Part shown: piece after piece, positions 1-12,006 of the stretch | Numbering within the stretch: position 1 is the first letter of the stretch | Layout of the letters: each line of letters starts with the position of its first letter | Assembly (NCBI GenBank): GCA_029747585.1 | Contig: JAPEVF010000017.1 | Span: 27,071-91,070, forward strand | Length of the DNA stretch: 64,000 nt | Reading direction: 5' to 3' | Origin: Pleurotus djamor | Taxonomy: Eukaryota; Basidiomycota; Agaricomycetes; Agaricales; Pleurotaceae | The notes under the pieces: model-generated | Databases searched by the model: none | What the model saw: the letters and a program-made list of their open reading frames with translations, nothing else | What the model was told of the DNA's origin: nothing | Position numbers and translations under genes: made by a program

Positions 1-40
1 CANNNGACNTNGTANNCNNNCNCANGTACNNNGCACGCAG
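1..40. other. Low-quality contig edge
   Basis: Most of the ambiguous bases of the window are packed into the first 40 positions. This is what a contig or read end looks like and carries no biological signal. Other ambiguous bases are isolated single Ns. Confidence 0.8.
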
Positions 41-119
41 NTTCGTAGTATGTAGGTAGTAGTTTCTTGGTGCCAACTTGAAGTTGGCGCTCAAAGTGAC
101 TTGGCTCTCTACCACGACG

Positions 120-887
120 ATGATCTACAGTTTCTATATCTTCGATAGGCGCGCTTCTTCCTCGAGCGAAGCAATTGAGAGAGGCTCATTCCATCTCCAG
201 ACACTGTGCTTGCGTGTACTACCAGGACTGGCATCGAACCAAACGTCCCAAGGCCGCTAATGAAGGAGGTGGAATCTTACCCGCTGTGAGCCAGGCTATC
301 GCACCTCTGAAGAGCGTGGACGCGTCTCCCGCTGCGCCGTCATCCAACTTCAGCAGTCCAAGAAACACTCTGTCCTCGAACACAGGTGTTATCGTTGCCG
401 TCAGCGATGCAGCAGAACCCCAACCTAATGTCCTCCTCCAAACAAATGTCCCTCCTCCAGCTGCTCCCGCGTCCAGCTCGGCTCTCCCGTTTGACGAAGA
501 AGCAAAGCTTGTCTACGGTGTCATCCTTTCACTTCGCAATATGGCGAAGAAACTGTCAGGAAGGTAAAACAACTCCTTCCCCTTTGTCGCCTCACTTGAC
601 CGTTAATTCTATATCAAAGAGACGAGCTTTTCACTCACTACCGGACTTCAACGTACAAAGTTCACCTCTACGAAACCATCTCTGGTTACAAATTCGTGAT
701 GTTCAGCGACCCCAATGCCGATTCCCTTCGCTTCGCTATGCGGCAAATATACGTCGGTCCCTTCATCGAATACGTCGTTCGCAATCCTCTAGTCGAATTG
801 GACTCGAAGGAGCGAGGGATCGACAACGAGTATTTTCGTGCAGGTGTCGATAGACTAATCAGAGGGTTATCTGTTTTCAGCAGTTAG
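120..887 (+). CDS. BET5: TRAPP complex subunit Bet5/TRAPPC1
   Basis: Longin-fold core subunit of the TRAPP tethering complex, which is the exchange factor for the Rab Ypt1 in ER-to-Golgi and Golgi traffic. Three exons: 120-148, 201-563 and 620-887, joining to 219 residues. Family landmarks seen are MIYSFYIFDR at the start, CVYYQDWHRTKRP, LVYGVILSLRNMAKKLSG, and GYKFVMFSDPNADSLRF with RNPLVELDSKERGIDNEYF near the end. It is longer than the animal protein (about 145 residues) because a Ser/Ala/Pro-rich loop sits at about residues 45-95. The first intron must run from GC (149) to AG (200), since no GT fits; this is a GC-AG intron. The strong family match leaves little doubt about identity. The 29-base first exon is the least certain part. 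Confidence 0.93.
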
Positions 888-1001
888 GGCTACTATTGGG
901 AATGAGTCGGTTTCTAAAATACAAATGCGAGCGTATAGGTAAATGAAAGCAATGAAATCGATACTGTCGTATCCGTATAGGCTAGTATCGTAATTAAGCA
1001 A

Positions 1002-4000
1002 CTAAGTGGTATCCATGGGCGTATCCTCGACAGTTTCTTGCTGCTCAAGTTGTTGCCGTAGAAGGTTCATAAGCGACGTCTTCATCTCGCGCTCTTGAGC
1101 CGTTTCTTGACCACTGTTTTCTTCCGAATCACCAGCGACCGCCTCGTCCAACCTGAGTTTGGTCTGGCCCATCTTTAACATATCCTCCTCGATAGTATTA
1201 CGGGTAATGAGCTTGACGACGTCTACGTCTCGCTTCTGTCCTATGCGGTAGGCACGATCTTGCGCTTGCTTATCGTTGTGGGGGTTGAAGTCCTGATCAA
1301 ACATGATGACGACTGATGCTGCGGTCAGATTGATACCCATGCCTAGAGACGGCTGTGAGAATAAAGCAGAAAGGAAGGAAGGATAGACGCACCCCCAGCC
1401 TTGGTTGACAGAAGGAAAACCCAGATCGAATCATCTTCTGTGAACTCGTCGACTAGTGATTGTCGAGCATCCACGGGGGTTGACCCGGTCAAAAGAAGGT
1501 ACTTGATGTTTCTCTGCTTCAGGATAGTTTGGAGGATGTCCAATATTTGGGTGAACTGAGATATATGAGAAGGCTGCATCAAAAGCATAGGACAACACAG
1601 CGTACTTGTGAGAAGATCAGGACCTTCCGCCGCTCCTGGGCATATTGCTTCAGCAACTTGAGAAGCACGACAACCTTGCCAGCATTGACGTAGCACGCTT
1701 CGTCTTGGAGGTATCGTCGAGTAGACTGGGCCAAAAAGTGAGTTGGTTTCCCCAAGAAGTTTGAGGCGGAGACGACGAACCTTATATGAAGCACTGAAAA
1801 CTTGTAGCTCGGCATCGGTCATTACTGACATATCTTCCTTGACTAGCTCAAAGAGGGCGCCACGCCTTTTGAAATCAGGTTCCTTTAGCAACTGCTTCGT
1901 GATCCCGTTCAAAATTTCGTCGGTGAACAGCGTCCGGAAGAGCATTGGATGTGACGCTGCCTTGCGAAGGTCCATGAGGACATTCGAGCTGTTTTCAGAA
2001 TACATCTTGTCTTTCTGCCGTGGCTTCGCCTTCGCCTTCTTGGCTTGGCCTGGGCGGCTGGTGGATGACGAGGCGGCCTCGCCAGTACTGCCATTCAGTG
2101 TGCTGTCTAAGATCGTTTTCCTCGAGCGTCTGAGGGTGTCACCGTATATCCTACTCTGTGACTTTGTCATCGTGCACCATTCTATCCTCTCTGTCTTCTT
2201 AGGTAAGTCTTTGAGAACCTAGTTGTTCGGTGAGGCGGGGTACTTCCAAAACATGTCATGACAAACCTGATCCTTCCGCCTTCGCAGAACGAACGGTGTC
2301 ATCATCTTTTTCGCTCTTGAAACTCGTTGTTGGGCCAGAAGGGTCACGTTGGAGTCACCCTTAGCCTTGAAAATGGCTCGCATCTCACCGATAGCATTGG
2401 CGAAGTGCTCGGGAAGGATAAAGTTCATTAGGGACTATATTCAATTGGGTTAGGAAAAATGGACGGAAACGGGCAGATAGGAAATCTCACAACTAGCTCC
2501 TGTAGATTGTTCTGCAGAGGTGTACCGGTTAAAAGAAGTCTCCATCGTGATTCGTACTTCATAAGGGCTTGGTATCGCTGTGATTGGAAGTTCTTCAAGA
2601 CATGGCCCTCGTCGAAGACGCTGCACTGTAGGTATGGATATTCAGTTTCCTCGCCCAACCGCCGGCTAGAAAAAGATACACGTACATCCCACTCTATGCG
2701 TCTGAAGAACTTGCGGTCACGTTCATCACCTTGTACCAGGTTGTAGGTCGTTATAAGGACTTCCCATCCCTTGTCCGACTCATTCGTGCTGCGCTGCGTT
2801 TCAAGGAGGTCCGTTCTCAGATCAGAGCGCTCCTCTTTGCTCGCGTAATAGGTTTGATATGATATTGAAGGGGCGAATCTCTGAAACTCTCGACACCAAT
2901 TCTCAAGCGTGGATGATCTACCAGGTGCAGTCAATGTGGCAAACCTCTAGATAACGGATAGACCACTCACGGTACAACCACCAGATGAGGCCCCTTCTTC
3001 CCGCGTTCCTTAAGCAACGCGAGAAAACTGATAACTTGGGCTGTTTTACCAAGGCCTGGGTGGAGCGCGATTAACAACCGAATATATACCGTGATATGGA
3101 ATCATACGAACCCATTTCGTCCGCCAGTATACAGCTATACCTCTGCCGGTACATGAGATTCAACCAATTGACACCGAGAAGTTGGTAATCCTTAAGCTGT
3201 ATGTCATCGGATAGTAACGACGGTTGTTCTGTCATGTAGTCGGACGACCGTTTGCCTTGGGCGGGTGCAAGAGAGCGAAGGCTCAAGGCACCGTCTTCCA
3301 TCTCAGTGGATGTGGATGGATCTTCTTTGCCCTTGCCTTTGGCTGACGTACCCCACTGGGCGATGGCGTTTCGTAGACGAGTTCCAATCTTCTCACAGCC
3401 TTCTAGAATCTTGTCGACAGCGTCGTAGCCTTCGAATATCTTGCTACATTCTTCAAACATCTTGGAACTGATGCCTTTCGGACCGGCTTTCTTCTTGTTC
3501 TGACCAAGCTTCGCATTGAGGTCGTCGACAGAGTCGAAAGGCCTAAGGTCGACGATGGTCTCCGCTTGCTCCTTCGTGCACCCTGAGGGACATTAAAAGA
3601 TGACAACAGTGCATTATCATGATGATCACGAACCTGTTAACTCCATAATAGCCTCAGGCGTAGACTGATTAAAGTAGTCAAGGGCTTGTTTATATCTTGA
3701 GGTTGTATCGTTGTCTTCCTCCTCGCTCTCATCGGAAGGCTCTGCCTCAGAATCAGAAGCAACGACAAGCCTCTTGGAAAGTCGACTCCGCTTGTTGATG
3801 ACAGGCGAAGTAGGTGAATTAGCGGTGAGGTCGATGTCGACCTTTGAGGAGCTGGGCGGAGTCGCAAGAACGGACGGCTTGCTAACAATGGAAGATGGAC
3901 GGTTGGCGTAGATAGCAGACTTCTTGCCCTTGTCTCGCATCGCAGCACGCTGGGCCTTATTGGCCTCATCGATCTCCTTGACTTTGCCCGTATCCTCCAG

Positions 4001-5112
4001 AGGCTTCGTAGGCGGCTTCGAGGGAGGCGACCAGGATGGATCGTATACGAGATCGGTAGCTTTCTTAACATCGCCACGGGCGTGATTCCATGCAGCTCGA
4101 ACACGATTCTGGTCTTGTTCAGGCATGGTCATCTTGAAGCGAACGAGAGCTTGTTCATCGGCATTACTACTTTGAGACGGCGTGGCGGAGGTTGGGCTCC
4201 AATTGGGGTCTGACAGAAGGGCATTCGCTTTGCCAGTGTCTCCGCCTGCCCGCTGCCACGCTGCTTGCACACGAGCGGCGGGTTGAAGAGGATTCGTGAT
4301 TTTAAACTGCAAAAACTTCGGGTCGTCCACGCTTTCGGACGGTGCAGGTGAAGGAGCGACGGGTCGTTCACGTACGAGGCGCGACTTGGGCAAAGCGAAT
4401 GCAACAGAGACATCGGGCATTGACTCATCGGATGATAGAGATGCAGCAGATGGAGCTCGACGACGCGCAGAAGGTCGCTTGATGTCTGGCGACTCTGGAG
4501 AACTGAGAATCTCGACGGGGTCGACGGAGGGCCCACGATTGATTCTTTTGCGTGGTGGTCCTTCCTCTCGCGCATCACCCCTACTAGAATCACTCCCTGC
4601 CCAAGCCCGGCGTAAAGACGCGTTCTCTGGCCCAGTATGCGTCACGAAACCGCTCGAAGCCATCAAGGGATCCGCGCCATAAAGCGGTTTGGCTGAACCC
4701 CACATATTGTGCTGACTCCCGGACGCCTGCTTGGCCACGTCATATTCAGAGAACGAGTTGTGCAGATGATAGGGACGATAATTCGCATCAGGACCCAGAG
4801 GACTTGAGTTGGGCACGAGAACGTTGCCGTATGAGGTCGACGGAGAGGCGAAAAAGCGCGATGAGTGGAGTGCTTCTCTTGAGTGCAAATGCTGTTGAGC
4901 GGGCGCGGGCGTGCTTGGGGCAGCGTGAACAGCGTTTGGGAGCGACGGAGGACTTGAAGGGACCGGTAAATGGCTCTTGTTGAATCTAAGGTTTTCAAAT
5001 CCCGGTTTCTGTAAAGTAAAGGCGATCGCATGTGAGAACTAGACCACAACGCTTAGCCTCAAAAACTACCAACTTTGCTGGACGCTACATCGGCTTCAGC
5101 CCTCGAATACAT
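1002..5112 (-). CDS. FUN30: Fun30/ETL1-type SNF2 chromatin remodelling ATPase
   Basis: Nucleosome-remodelling ATPase of the Fun30/Fft/SMARCAD1 group, which acts in heterochromatin and in resection at DNA breaks. Exons on the minus strand: 5112-5074, 5008-3634, 3582-3112, 3055-2971, 2917-2686, 2625-2494, 2434-2267, 2218-1781, 1725-1606, 1555-1393 and 1342-1002. They sum to 1187 residues in one frame. The N-terminal third holds two CUE-like repeats (about residues 240-345; NPLQPAARVQAAWQ and MPEQDQNRVRAAWN). The ATPase core follows: DEMGLGKT (Walker A, about 625-632), a DEGH box instead of DEAH (DEGHVLKN, typical of this subgroup), LLLTGTPLQNN, then the C-terminal lobe with STKAGGMGINLTAA and RAYRIGQKRDV. 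The start rests on a 13-codon first exon whose splice keeps the frame. That exon is the weakest part; the function call is firm. Confidence 0.94.
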
Positions 5113-6975
5113 CGAAGCAAAGCAAATGCAAGAAGGATACAAAAAAGAAATAAAACGATATCGCAAGTCGAGGTCAAGTTGATGACCGCAGCGTTGTGGT
5201 TCAAGAGAGAAAGCCAAACGGACTTGTGGGCAGTCGGACTGTAAAAACTTGGTGGCAAATAAACTGTATTTTGGGCCACAAAGGCCACAGGAAAGTACAC
5301 GACACAATGTAGTATGTAAGAATATGGTATGGGGGGACGACTGAGAGACGTAGGACGGTGAAGCAGGGTGCGTAGTGGAGGCAGGTGATGGAAAAGAGGA
5401 TATACTTATGCCACTCCTTACAACACGGAGGTTGACCCAGGTAAAGAACTGAACGAGAGGCGGAAACACTTCTACCGAGATGAACGAGGACCAAGCTTCC
5501 AGTACGCCGATAAGACGCGGGCCTGAATAGAAGCTTGACAGGGATAAGACGACAGGTGGAAGGAGGTGTATGGTCTTCACCGAATACACGACTGAGGCCT
5601 GATCCTCGGAGGGCCGACTAGTTTTCAGGCAACACCCACTACTTACCCCGAGACAAAGAGTGGAAGCATAACATAACGGCGAGCGAAGCGGTCGATCCAT
5701 ACAACGGTAAGCCACACGACGACAGGGAAGCGAAGGTAACTGAAGGCAGTGACGAGCGCGTTCAGTCCCATTCAACACTGGATAACGGGGAGGAGGGTCA
5801 CAATCTGGACCTTATCAAGAATGGGAACTTCATACCATTCAACCATTGAAAATGCTCGTATCATCATTGACCAGCTTCTGAAAGACAAAATGATGCGATG
5901 CCTACGCGAAGCACAAAAGCAGAAAAAAGAGACAGAACCGAGCAGAGAAAGAGAGCCGATGTCATGGCACGACAAAAACGGCGCAGTCGTAGATTACGAG
6001 CCGGAGATTGTTTGGCGCAAAACCGCGATACAAGCTTAATACGGAAAGCTTGTCAAAAAGACACAACCTGACAAAAATGACTGAGATTTAATGAAGAAAG
6101 GGACCAGAAGAAGACATACCAAGGAAAAGTACAACGCTCCAGTCTCTAGGGGCATTGTCTACATATTCGAATGTTACGACATCACAGGAAAAACGAAATG
6201 CATCGTATCGTTTGCAAAGAAGACAATCTCTGCAGGGAAAGACATGCAAGGGCTGCAGGGCAAACCAAGCGGAATAATCGACACTGCACAGGCCGTCTTA
6301 ATGGCTGCCTGACAACCAACGAGAGCGTACTTGGCTGATTGACAACAAAAGCATAAAGCTGTTGGCCTTCAATCGTCCACATCACAGCTCTCTTCCAAAA
6401 AGAAAATAGAAAAAGAGGGTGAATTTGTGATACCCATCTGTGAGCGCAGCATTGCCACGAACGTCATACCGTTGCATCGAACTGTCGAGGACTCGATGAG
6501 CCTGACCGAATGATGCCATACAAGAGATAAAAGAGGGGGCGAATAAGATGCCAGCGCCTGGAAAGAAGCGTACACAGAAGATTGGCTATTTACGACACNA
6601 AAAAAACTCTGGCGAGGTGCTACATCAGAGGGCAAAATGAACGTCCAATCGCATGGAGAAGAGATAGAAAAGCGTACGTTTATATTCGTCCTCCGTCGAG
6701 TGTGGAATCCACCTCTGCACTGGGTAGTCCTTTCCGAATATGGGCCGTAAAGCGGCTTCAGTTTGAGGGGAAGATGAATCTATTGCCACCCTCGAAGGTG
6801 GGGGAAGGAGCAGAGGAGAGTACAACCAACGAGGCTGTGAATCACAACAGCTCTTGTTGACGCCTATTTGGAGGCTGGTTGAAACGTGTGACGTGATGCA
6901 GAGAGAGGGGCAGGCGAGTATGCTCGGCGGCGTAGCGCTCGACGCGCAGCTCATCGTTTCTTCCCTCCTACTTCC
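5113..6975. other. Intergenic region between divergent genes
   Basis: About 1.9 kb between the start of the Fun30 gene (reverse) and the carrier-like gene (forward). It must hold both promoters. Open frames here are short, overlap on both strands and show no family motif or splice logic, so I call no gene. I saw no tRNA-like fold and no repeat copied elsewhere in the window. Confidence 0.6.
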
Positions 6976-8181
6976 ATGGACTTTGGCATTATCGACGCCT
7001 TGACGCTGGTGGCGTCCCTCGCTGTCTCTCTCGCAGTCGTAGTTCCGTTATCAGGCATTCTTGTGCGGTTCAGAGCCAACTACAATCCGAAGAGTCTCCA
7101 GCTAGACCCTGAAGATGGTCCTCAACCTCACGCTGGCCCCATCATAAACACCTACTTTGGCATGCTGAAGCGCGTCTACACACTTGAGGTAAGCCTCGTT
7201 GGCTGGCTCGTGTGCCGGAAGGAACTTCGTTATTCATACATTCCGTAGAGATGGAGTGGGTTATACAAGGGATTCAGTGAGGCCTTCCAATGAACTAATT
7301 CGCATGAAGCTGTTTGTAACGGGCATGCTCCGACCTAGTGCCCACACTGCTTTCGACAGTAGCCATAACATTTGGTCTTCTAATTACCATGAAGGATCCA
7401 CGACCACGTCATGGGAGGTACAGTGCACCTGATACAGGCGTTCTGGGCACTCTCTTCTATGGTGTGATGATGTCCTTGATCGGGCTTCCTACTGTTATCA
7501 TAACTTACCGGTAACGTGGCTTCTTGTCTGGGATTCTTCATACCAGTTCCTCACGATCCATGTCGTAGTGCCATCACGACACCACACATTCTCCCGTGGT
7601 TTAGTCCACTAAAGTCTCTTCGGGTACTCCTCACACCAACTGAGCGACGACGCCCATGGGTCCTGTACCTGACGCCTGGTCTGCTTGCCGCTGAATTTTC
7701 CCATCTAGGATACGTAGTTTTGGTCCTTGGAACACTCCGTCGCCTGCTTTTGCCTGCGCTTTCCAAGCCTGGCATCCCCCGTCCAGAAGACTTCCCCCTT
7801 GGCCGGACAATTACTTTTGCCGTCATAGTCGCACTAAGCACTATCGTATTGACTCCTTTGGAAGTCATTGGGACACGTTTAGCGATCCAACGCAATCACG
7901 CTTCGTCAGATTACAACTCCGTGTCGCAAGAGGTCGATGGGGACGCTGAAGATCTCCCTGAGTACTCTCCTGAGGAAGACGTCATTGGGTGAGTAAATCC
8001 ATCTAAGCAAATCTGCGTACCTCTTAATAATACGTTTGCCCTTAGCCTGAGGAGTGAAACAGACCCATATGTCGGTGTCTTGGATTGCGCACAGAGGATA
8101 TTACAAGAGGAAGGTCTTCGGGCTCTCTACCGCGCATGGTGGTTGACCATGCTCGGTGGGCTCGCTGCTGCGTTCTCATGA
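6976..8181 (+). CDS. Divergent mitochondrial-carrier-like membrane protein
   Basis: Five exons (6976-7188, 7249-7276, 7339-7510, 7569-7988, 8046-8181) give 322 residues. The N-terminus is a hydrophobic helix (about residues 8-28). Several more membrane spans follow, for example VLGTLFYGVMMSLIGLPTV and LGRTITFAVIVALSTIVL. Carrier-family traces are RWSGLYKGFMPT, TPLEVIGTRLAIQRN (a relaxed form of the PxD/ExxxxRxxxQ signature) and a last repeat with PYVGVLDCAQRILQEEG and LRALYRAWW. An acidic loop with YSPEEDV lies between the last two. Full SLC25 signatures in all three repeats are missing, so the substrate cannot be guessed and a transport role is inference. The ATG is the first in frame after the upstream gap. 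Exon phases fit throughout. Confidence 0.8.
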
Positions 8182-10554
8182 AGGCGACTTGGCATGGATT
8201 CTTATCTCTTGTTCAGACTCTTGTTAATATGGCATTGTACCACTCGGGCCTTTCGTTGCGAACGTCATCATTTGTTCTGGATATGTGTTGTGGACTGAAA
8301 ACCATGAAACCCTGCAGACATTCTTTAATGCGCCCCTTCAAACGAAGCTATATCTGTGAGAGAACACCGTACCGCATCATAAACGTCCAGAATTTGGGGC
8401 ACCCACCGCAACATTCATCGTTCCAGCGGGGCCGACTCGCCGAGGTAGCAACAGGGTGGCGTACTAATGTATCCCCCTCAAAGAACAACGCGTGTTCTTG
8501 GTCTAGACTTCTCTCACCCTTCATGACGATGATATCATCGACATCGGGGGTGTTGATGCCGTGTATCCAGAATTACCCATGCAAATGTAACTGTATTTTT
8601 GGCCGAGTCGAATGAGCGTCAAGCCTTCCCTGACCGCACAACTCCCAAGCACGCCGCTGTTAAATCATCAACTGTGCCCGGGTGGGGCAGGTGATGCTGC
8701 GGGATAATAGTGTATAGAAATATACTTGCTATGCCTCTTCGCCCATAGATGCGTGCTGCGGTGACGACAGTTGTTGTTCAACGAGTCTAAATTCCGCGGA
8801 AACAAAACCTTATTTGCTGCACCGTTATGTGACGACAGCGAAACGAGTATCGCAATGGAAGAAGGTGATAGTTGAGTTGGGTTATTGTTGGCCTACGGCG
8901 AATTGGGCATCATAATGTCACTGAGGTGGCCGCTCAGGAGTTCACAAGGGTTCCCGCCGGTGGCTTCCATATTGGGTAGGTCGCTAAATCGTACCGTAGG
9001 CAAAACCCAATTGGCTTAGGGGGGCTGTTGATCATCTATTGAGGCAAAGTTATGACGAAATACTGGCTTGAAACCCTGAAAACTCTCCCTTATATGCAGG
9101 GACGAATAAAGCCCGGAGAATTGACACCAAATCCGAAGTCGGAACCCGCGGTACGTGGTTGGCATGCATCTTCAATGATACGGTGGCCCTGGTACTCAGG
9201 AACTCTAAGATTCGTATTTATATTCCAGTACAATGCCAGAAGGCCTGTGTATTTGCGTCATAGATCGTCATACCGTTAGTGTCGGGGTTGAATGAGAAGC
9301 AGTTGGCAGCGAGTCTTAATAGACATGGGGAGAAGGCCGAAACCTTCAATGAACAGTGAGCGTTTGAACAGTCGGTACCACGCAGAGAAGAGTGGGGGTT
9401 CAAACGGCCATCATTATGCCAGGATGGACACGGTACGATAGATCTTAGCGGTGAATATAGCAATCTCAAGAAAAAGAACAGTCGACCTGATTCGAAAACG
9501 GCGGTGGCAGCGATACTTATGAGACACGGACCGAATTGCGCGGGAATGGGCAAAAGACTTGATCTGCGTTTGCATTAGCAGCCGAAGGGGTAGGTGGATG
9601 TCTAGCGAATGTTTTTCCTACAAATGATGGGTTAATCAGACACGGACCGAAAGCCTTGATGACAAACATGAGATGTGGATATGGTGGGACATTAATTGGG
9701 GAAGGCTGGGCGGTTCGGTGCAAGGGTCGCAGGATGTAGTCTATGAGGTCACTCCATGTTCGAGGATATGAAGCTGAGGCATCGTTCTGGGGGAGAGACG
9801 AGACGTCTGATGGAGGTGTCATGCTGCGGAATGGTGAGACATGGCTTCGTATAGTGTGGTCAGAAACATGGAAGAAATCCGCGGGTAGATAGGCTGGCGC
9901 ATTCCAGTGGGCAGCGGTGTGATTGATGCGTGCTGATTGGGGTCGGCATCCGAGGTGATCTTCTGGCTACAAGGGGAATGGCAAACGCAAACTGCGATAT
10001 GATGGGCTGGGCTAGAAGATAATGATGACATCCACTCAGTGTCCGGAAGTGTCTCGGTTAAAGGACATCTGAACCGCGGGGGGAGGGATGATGACCGGGA
10101 TTGTCGTGGTAAGGAGGGCTCTACAGGGGTGGGAAAGGGGAAATAAAACTTTGAAATAATGCGCATGTCTTGGCGTGTGTGTGGCAGACTGTTGCTCGTT
10201 TATTCGCTCCCTCCGGAGTTCTTGCGCTGATTGGCCCCTTGCTTATCCACTTTTCCATAACCAGCACCTGCCAATTTCGAAAATCAACTTCTGGTCCAAA
10301 TCGCGCTCACACGCTCGCTACCATGATATCGCCCTTTTCGGGGTTCGTCCCATTTCTCTCACTCTCGCTACTCCCTGCCCTGGATCTCATCTTTCCTCTC
10401 GCTCCTACCATATCGAACTTCTGAATCTGCCCCCTCAGCTCGGTCCTTCGGAGCGCCAAGACCTGTCCTCTGTACAAATAGCCTTCAGTAAACGGTGCTG
10501 CTTTGTCCTTCAACATTCCTCCGGTGTCCTGACCTTTTACCACTACCACACACC
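8182..10554. other. Intergenic region without supported gene
   Basis: About 2.4 kb between the carrier-like gene and the Zn2Cys6 gene. Several short frames exist on the minus strand (9218-10166), two of them beginning just after near-identical CGGTCCGTGTCT strings. They cannot be joined into one open protein without passing stops. A decayed gene is possible but not shown. The last 350 bases, CT-rich, probably serve as 5-prime leader and promoter of the next gene. Confidence 0.5.
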
Positions 10555-12006
10555 ATGTCTCCAGAAATTACTACTCGCAAGAAGCGCTCCACTGAGTCTA
10601 ATCCAGCTCCAGATGGTGACCACCGTAAACGGTGAGGCATTCTCCCCTTCAACGTCTACAACAAGGTCAGCAACTTACTCTCAACTTCCCCAGTCGCCGC
10701 AACAGGACTACCCAATCATGCTTGAACTGCCATACTTCCAAGAGAATGGTAAGTTGTTGCGTCATAGCAACGTGGTCAACAGATTGTTGAGCCGCCTTCC
10801 ATAGTGTGACAGAAAGCGCCCTGCATGTGCTCGCTGCACCCAATTGGGCTTGGTGAGTATCGGTGTCTCCAATGTATTCTGCACTCGTCTCATAAACAAC
10901 AAATAGACTGGCTTGTGTGTCTACGAAGTCGATGATCCAAGCCAACGGTCAGAGTCGCAAGACGAGAGCTCCCGACTCCTCAAACGCGTGGCTGAACTTG
11001 AAGGTGTCATACGCGAGGTAAGCTTCCGACACTCATCCGCTGTCAATGGTATCTTAACGAGGCGTTTCACAGTTGAAGAACAAACCCCATCCTCGATGGG
11101 TCCAAGCTGCATCTGTCGCAGCGAACGAAGAGTTCGACAGGTGGCACTCGCGGACCACTGCTAGACTCGGGGATGGCCTGGAGTTACCCTCAAATGCTTC
11201 TTCCCCACCGAGTTCCTCCTCATCCGACGGAGGCGATAGCTCCAGCTCCTCACACGCTCCATTATCCAATTTATACCCCACTCCTCACCTCTCGCAAGAT
11301 CACTCTTACTACAGTTCACCTGGAAGCACGCCTTCTCCTTCCACATTGACGCCTACCGAGGAATTTTCTCGTCCCCTCATCAGCATCGCAGGACACGATG
11401 TACCTCACGACTTTGACTTGAACACTTGGTTCTCTTCCTATCCGGGGATAATGGGATGCGATGACGGAAGCTTTGGTCCGCTCACGAAGGAGGACCAGAG
11501 AGGCGATTCGTCGTTTATCAAACAACAAGGAGGACACTGCGGGTGCTTGCATGAACCCGCCAATTATAACGTCGTGCTTGAGCTCTCCCTCAGGCTTCGG
11601 AAGGCAGCCGATGTTCTCGCTCGGTCACCAAGTCACCGGATGGGCTCTAACTGCGTGCTCCACCACCGTATCGCAGAATTGGATACCTTTGCAACGTAGG
11701 TATATTTTCGTCCGCTCACGTTAGCCCACAAGCTTATTTCCTATCTCTAGTAATACCCTTGGGAATATTTCCACTCCTCCGGAGGATCTTCCCAGTTCCA
11801 TTCCCACACCAGAACGGCCACATTCAGAAACCTTGTCTACGAATGTCGTCCCCGCAACAGCTGTATATAACGTATGCCGGCCTGGGGCTGCTTCGCTATC
11901 TCCAAATTCCCTCAGCAGCCTTCGCACTTGGGATATGCTCCCGACGGCGACGGAAGCTGCTCCCGACGATTCATTCATGTCTTGGGAACCTCCCCGTCGT
12001 GGATAA
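10555..12006 (+). CDS. Zn(II)2Cys6 transcription factor with coiled coil
   Basis: Fungal binuclear-zinc-cluster regulator of 389 residues. Exons: 10555-10631, 10694-10748, 10805-10852, 10907-11017, 11073-11695 and 11751-12006. The cluster is complete (about residues 34-63): CLNCHTSKRMC then DRKRPACARC then TQLGLTGLC, spacing C-x2-C-x6-C-x6-C-x2-C-x8-C. It is preceded by a basic stretch (KRRRNR) and followed by a short coiled coil (SRLLKRVAELEGVIREL), which fits binding as a dimer. The rest is Ser/Pro-rich with no fungal trans-activation middle homology domain, so this is a short-type factor. Introns split the zinc cluster twice, a pattern common in basidiomycete members. The target genes are unknown. 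Confidence 0.9.

Noticed and set aside
5059..5778. Long minus-strand frame overlapping the Fun30 first exon
   Set aside because: Cys/Ser/Leu-rich shadow; only its last 13 codons (5112-5074) are used, as the Fun30 first exon.
5749..6039. Forward frame of 96 codons rich in Lys/Glu/Arg
   Set aside because: Starts without an ATG at its called position, shows no family, and lies in a promoter-type spacer.
9218..10166. Chain of minus-strand frames that might form one gene, including a protein-like stretch FEPPLFSAWYRLFKRSLF near 9350
   Set aside because: Joining them needs reading through stop codons (TAA TGA in a row near 9420) or arbitrary introns, and no family motif appears. A decayed gene is possible but unproven.
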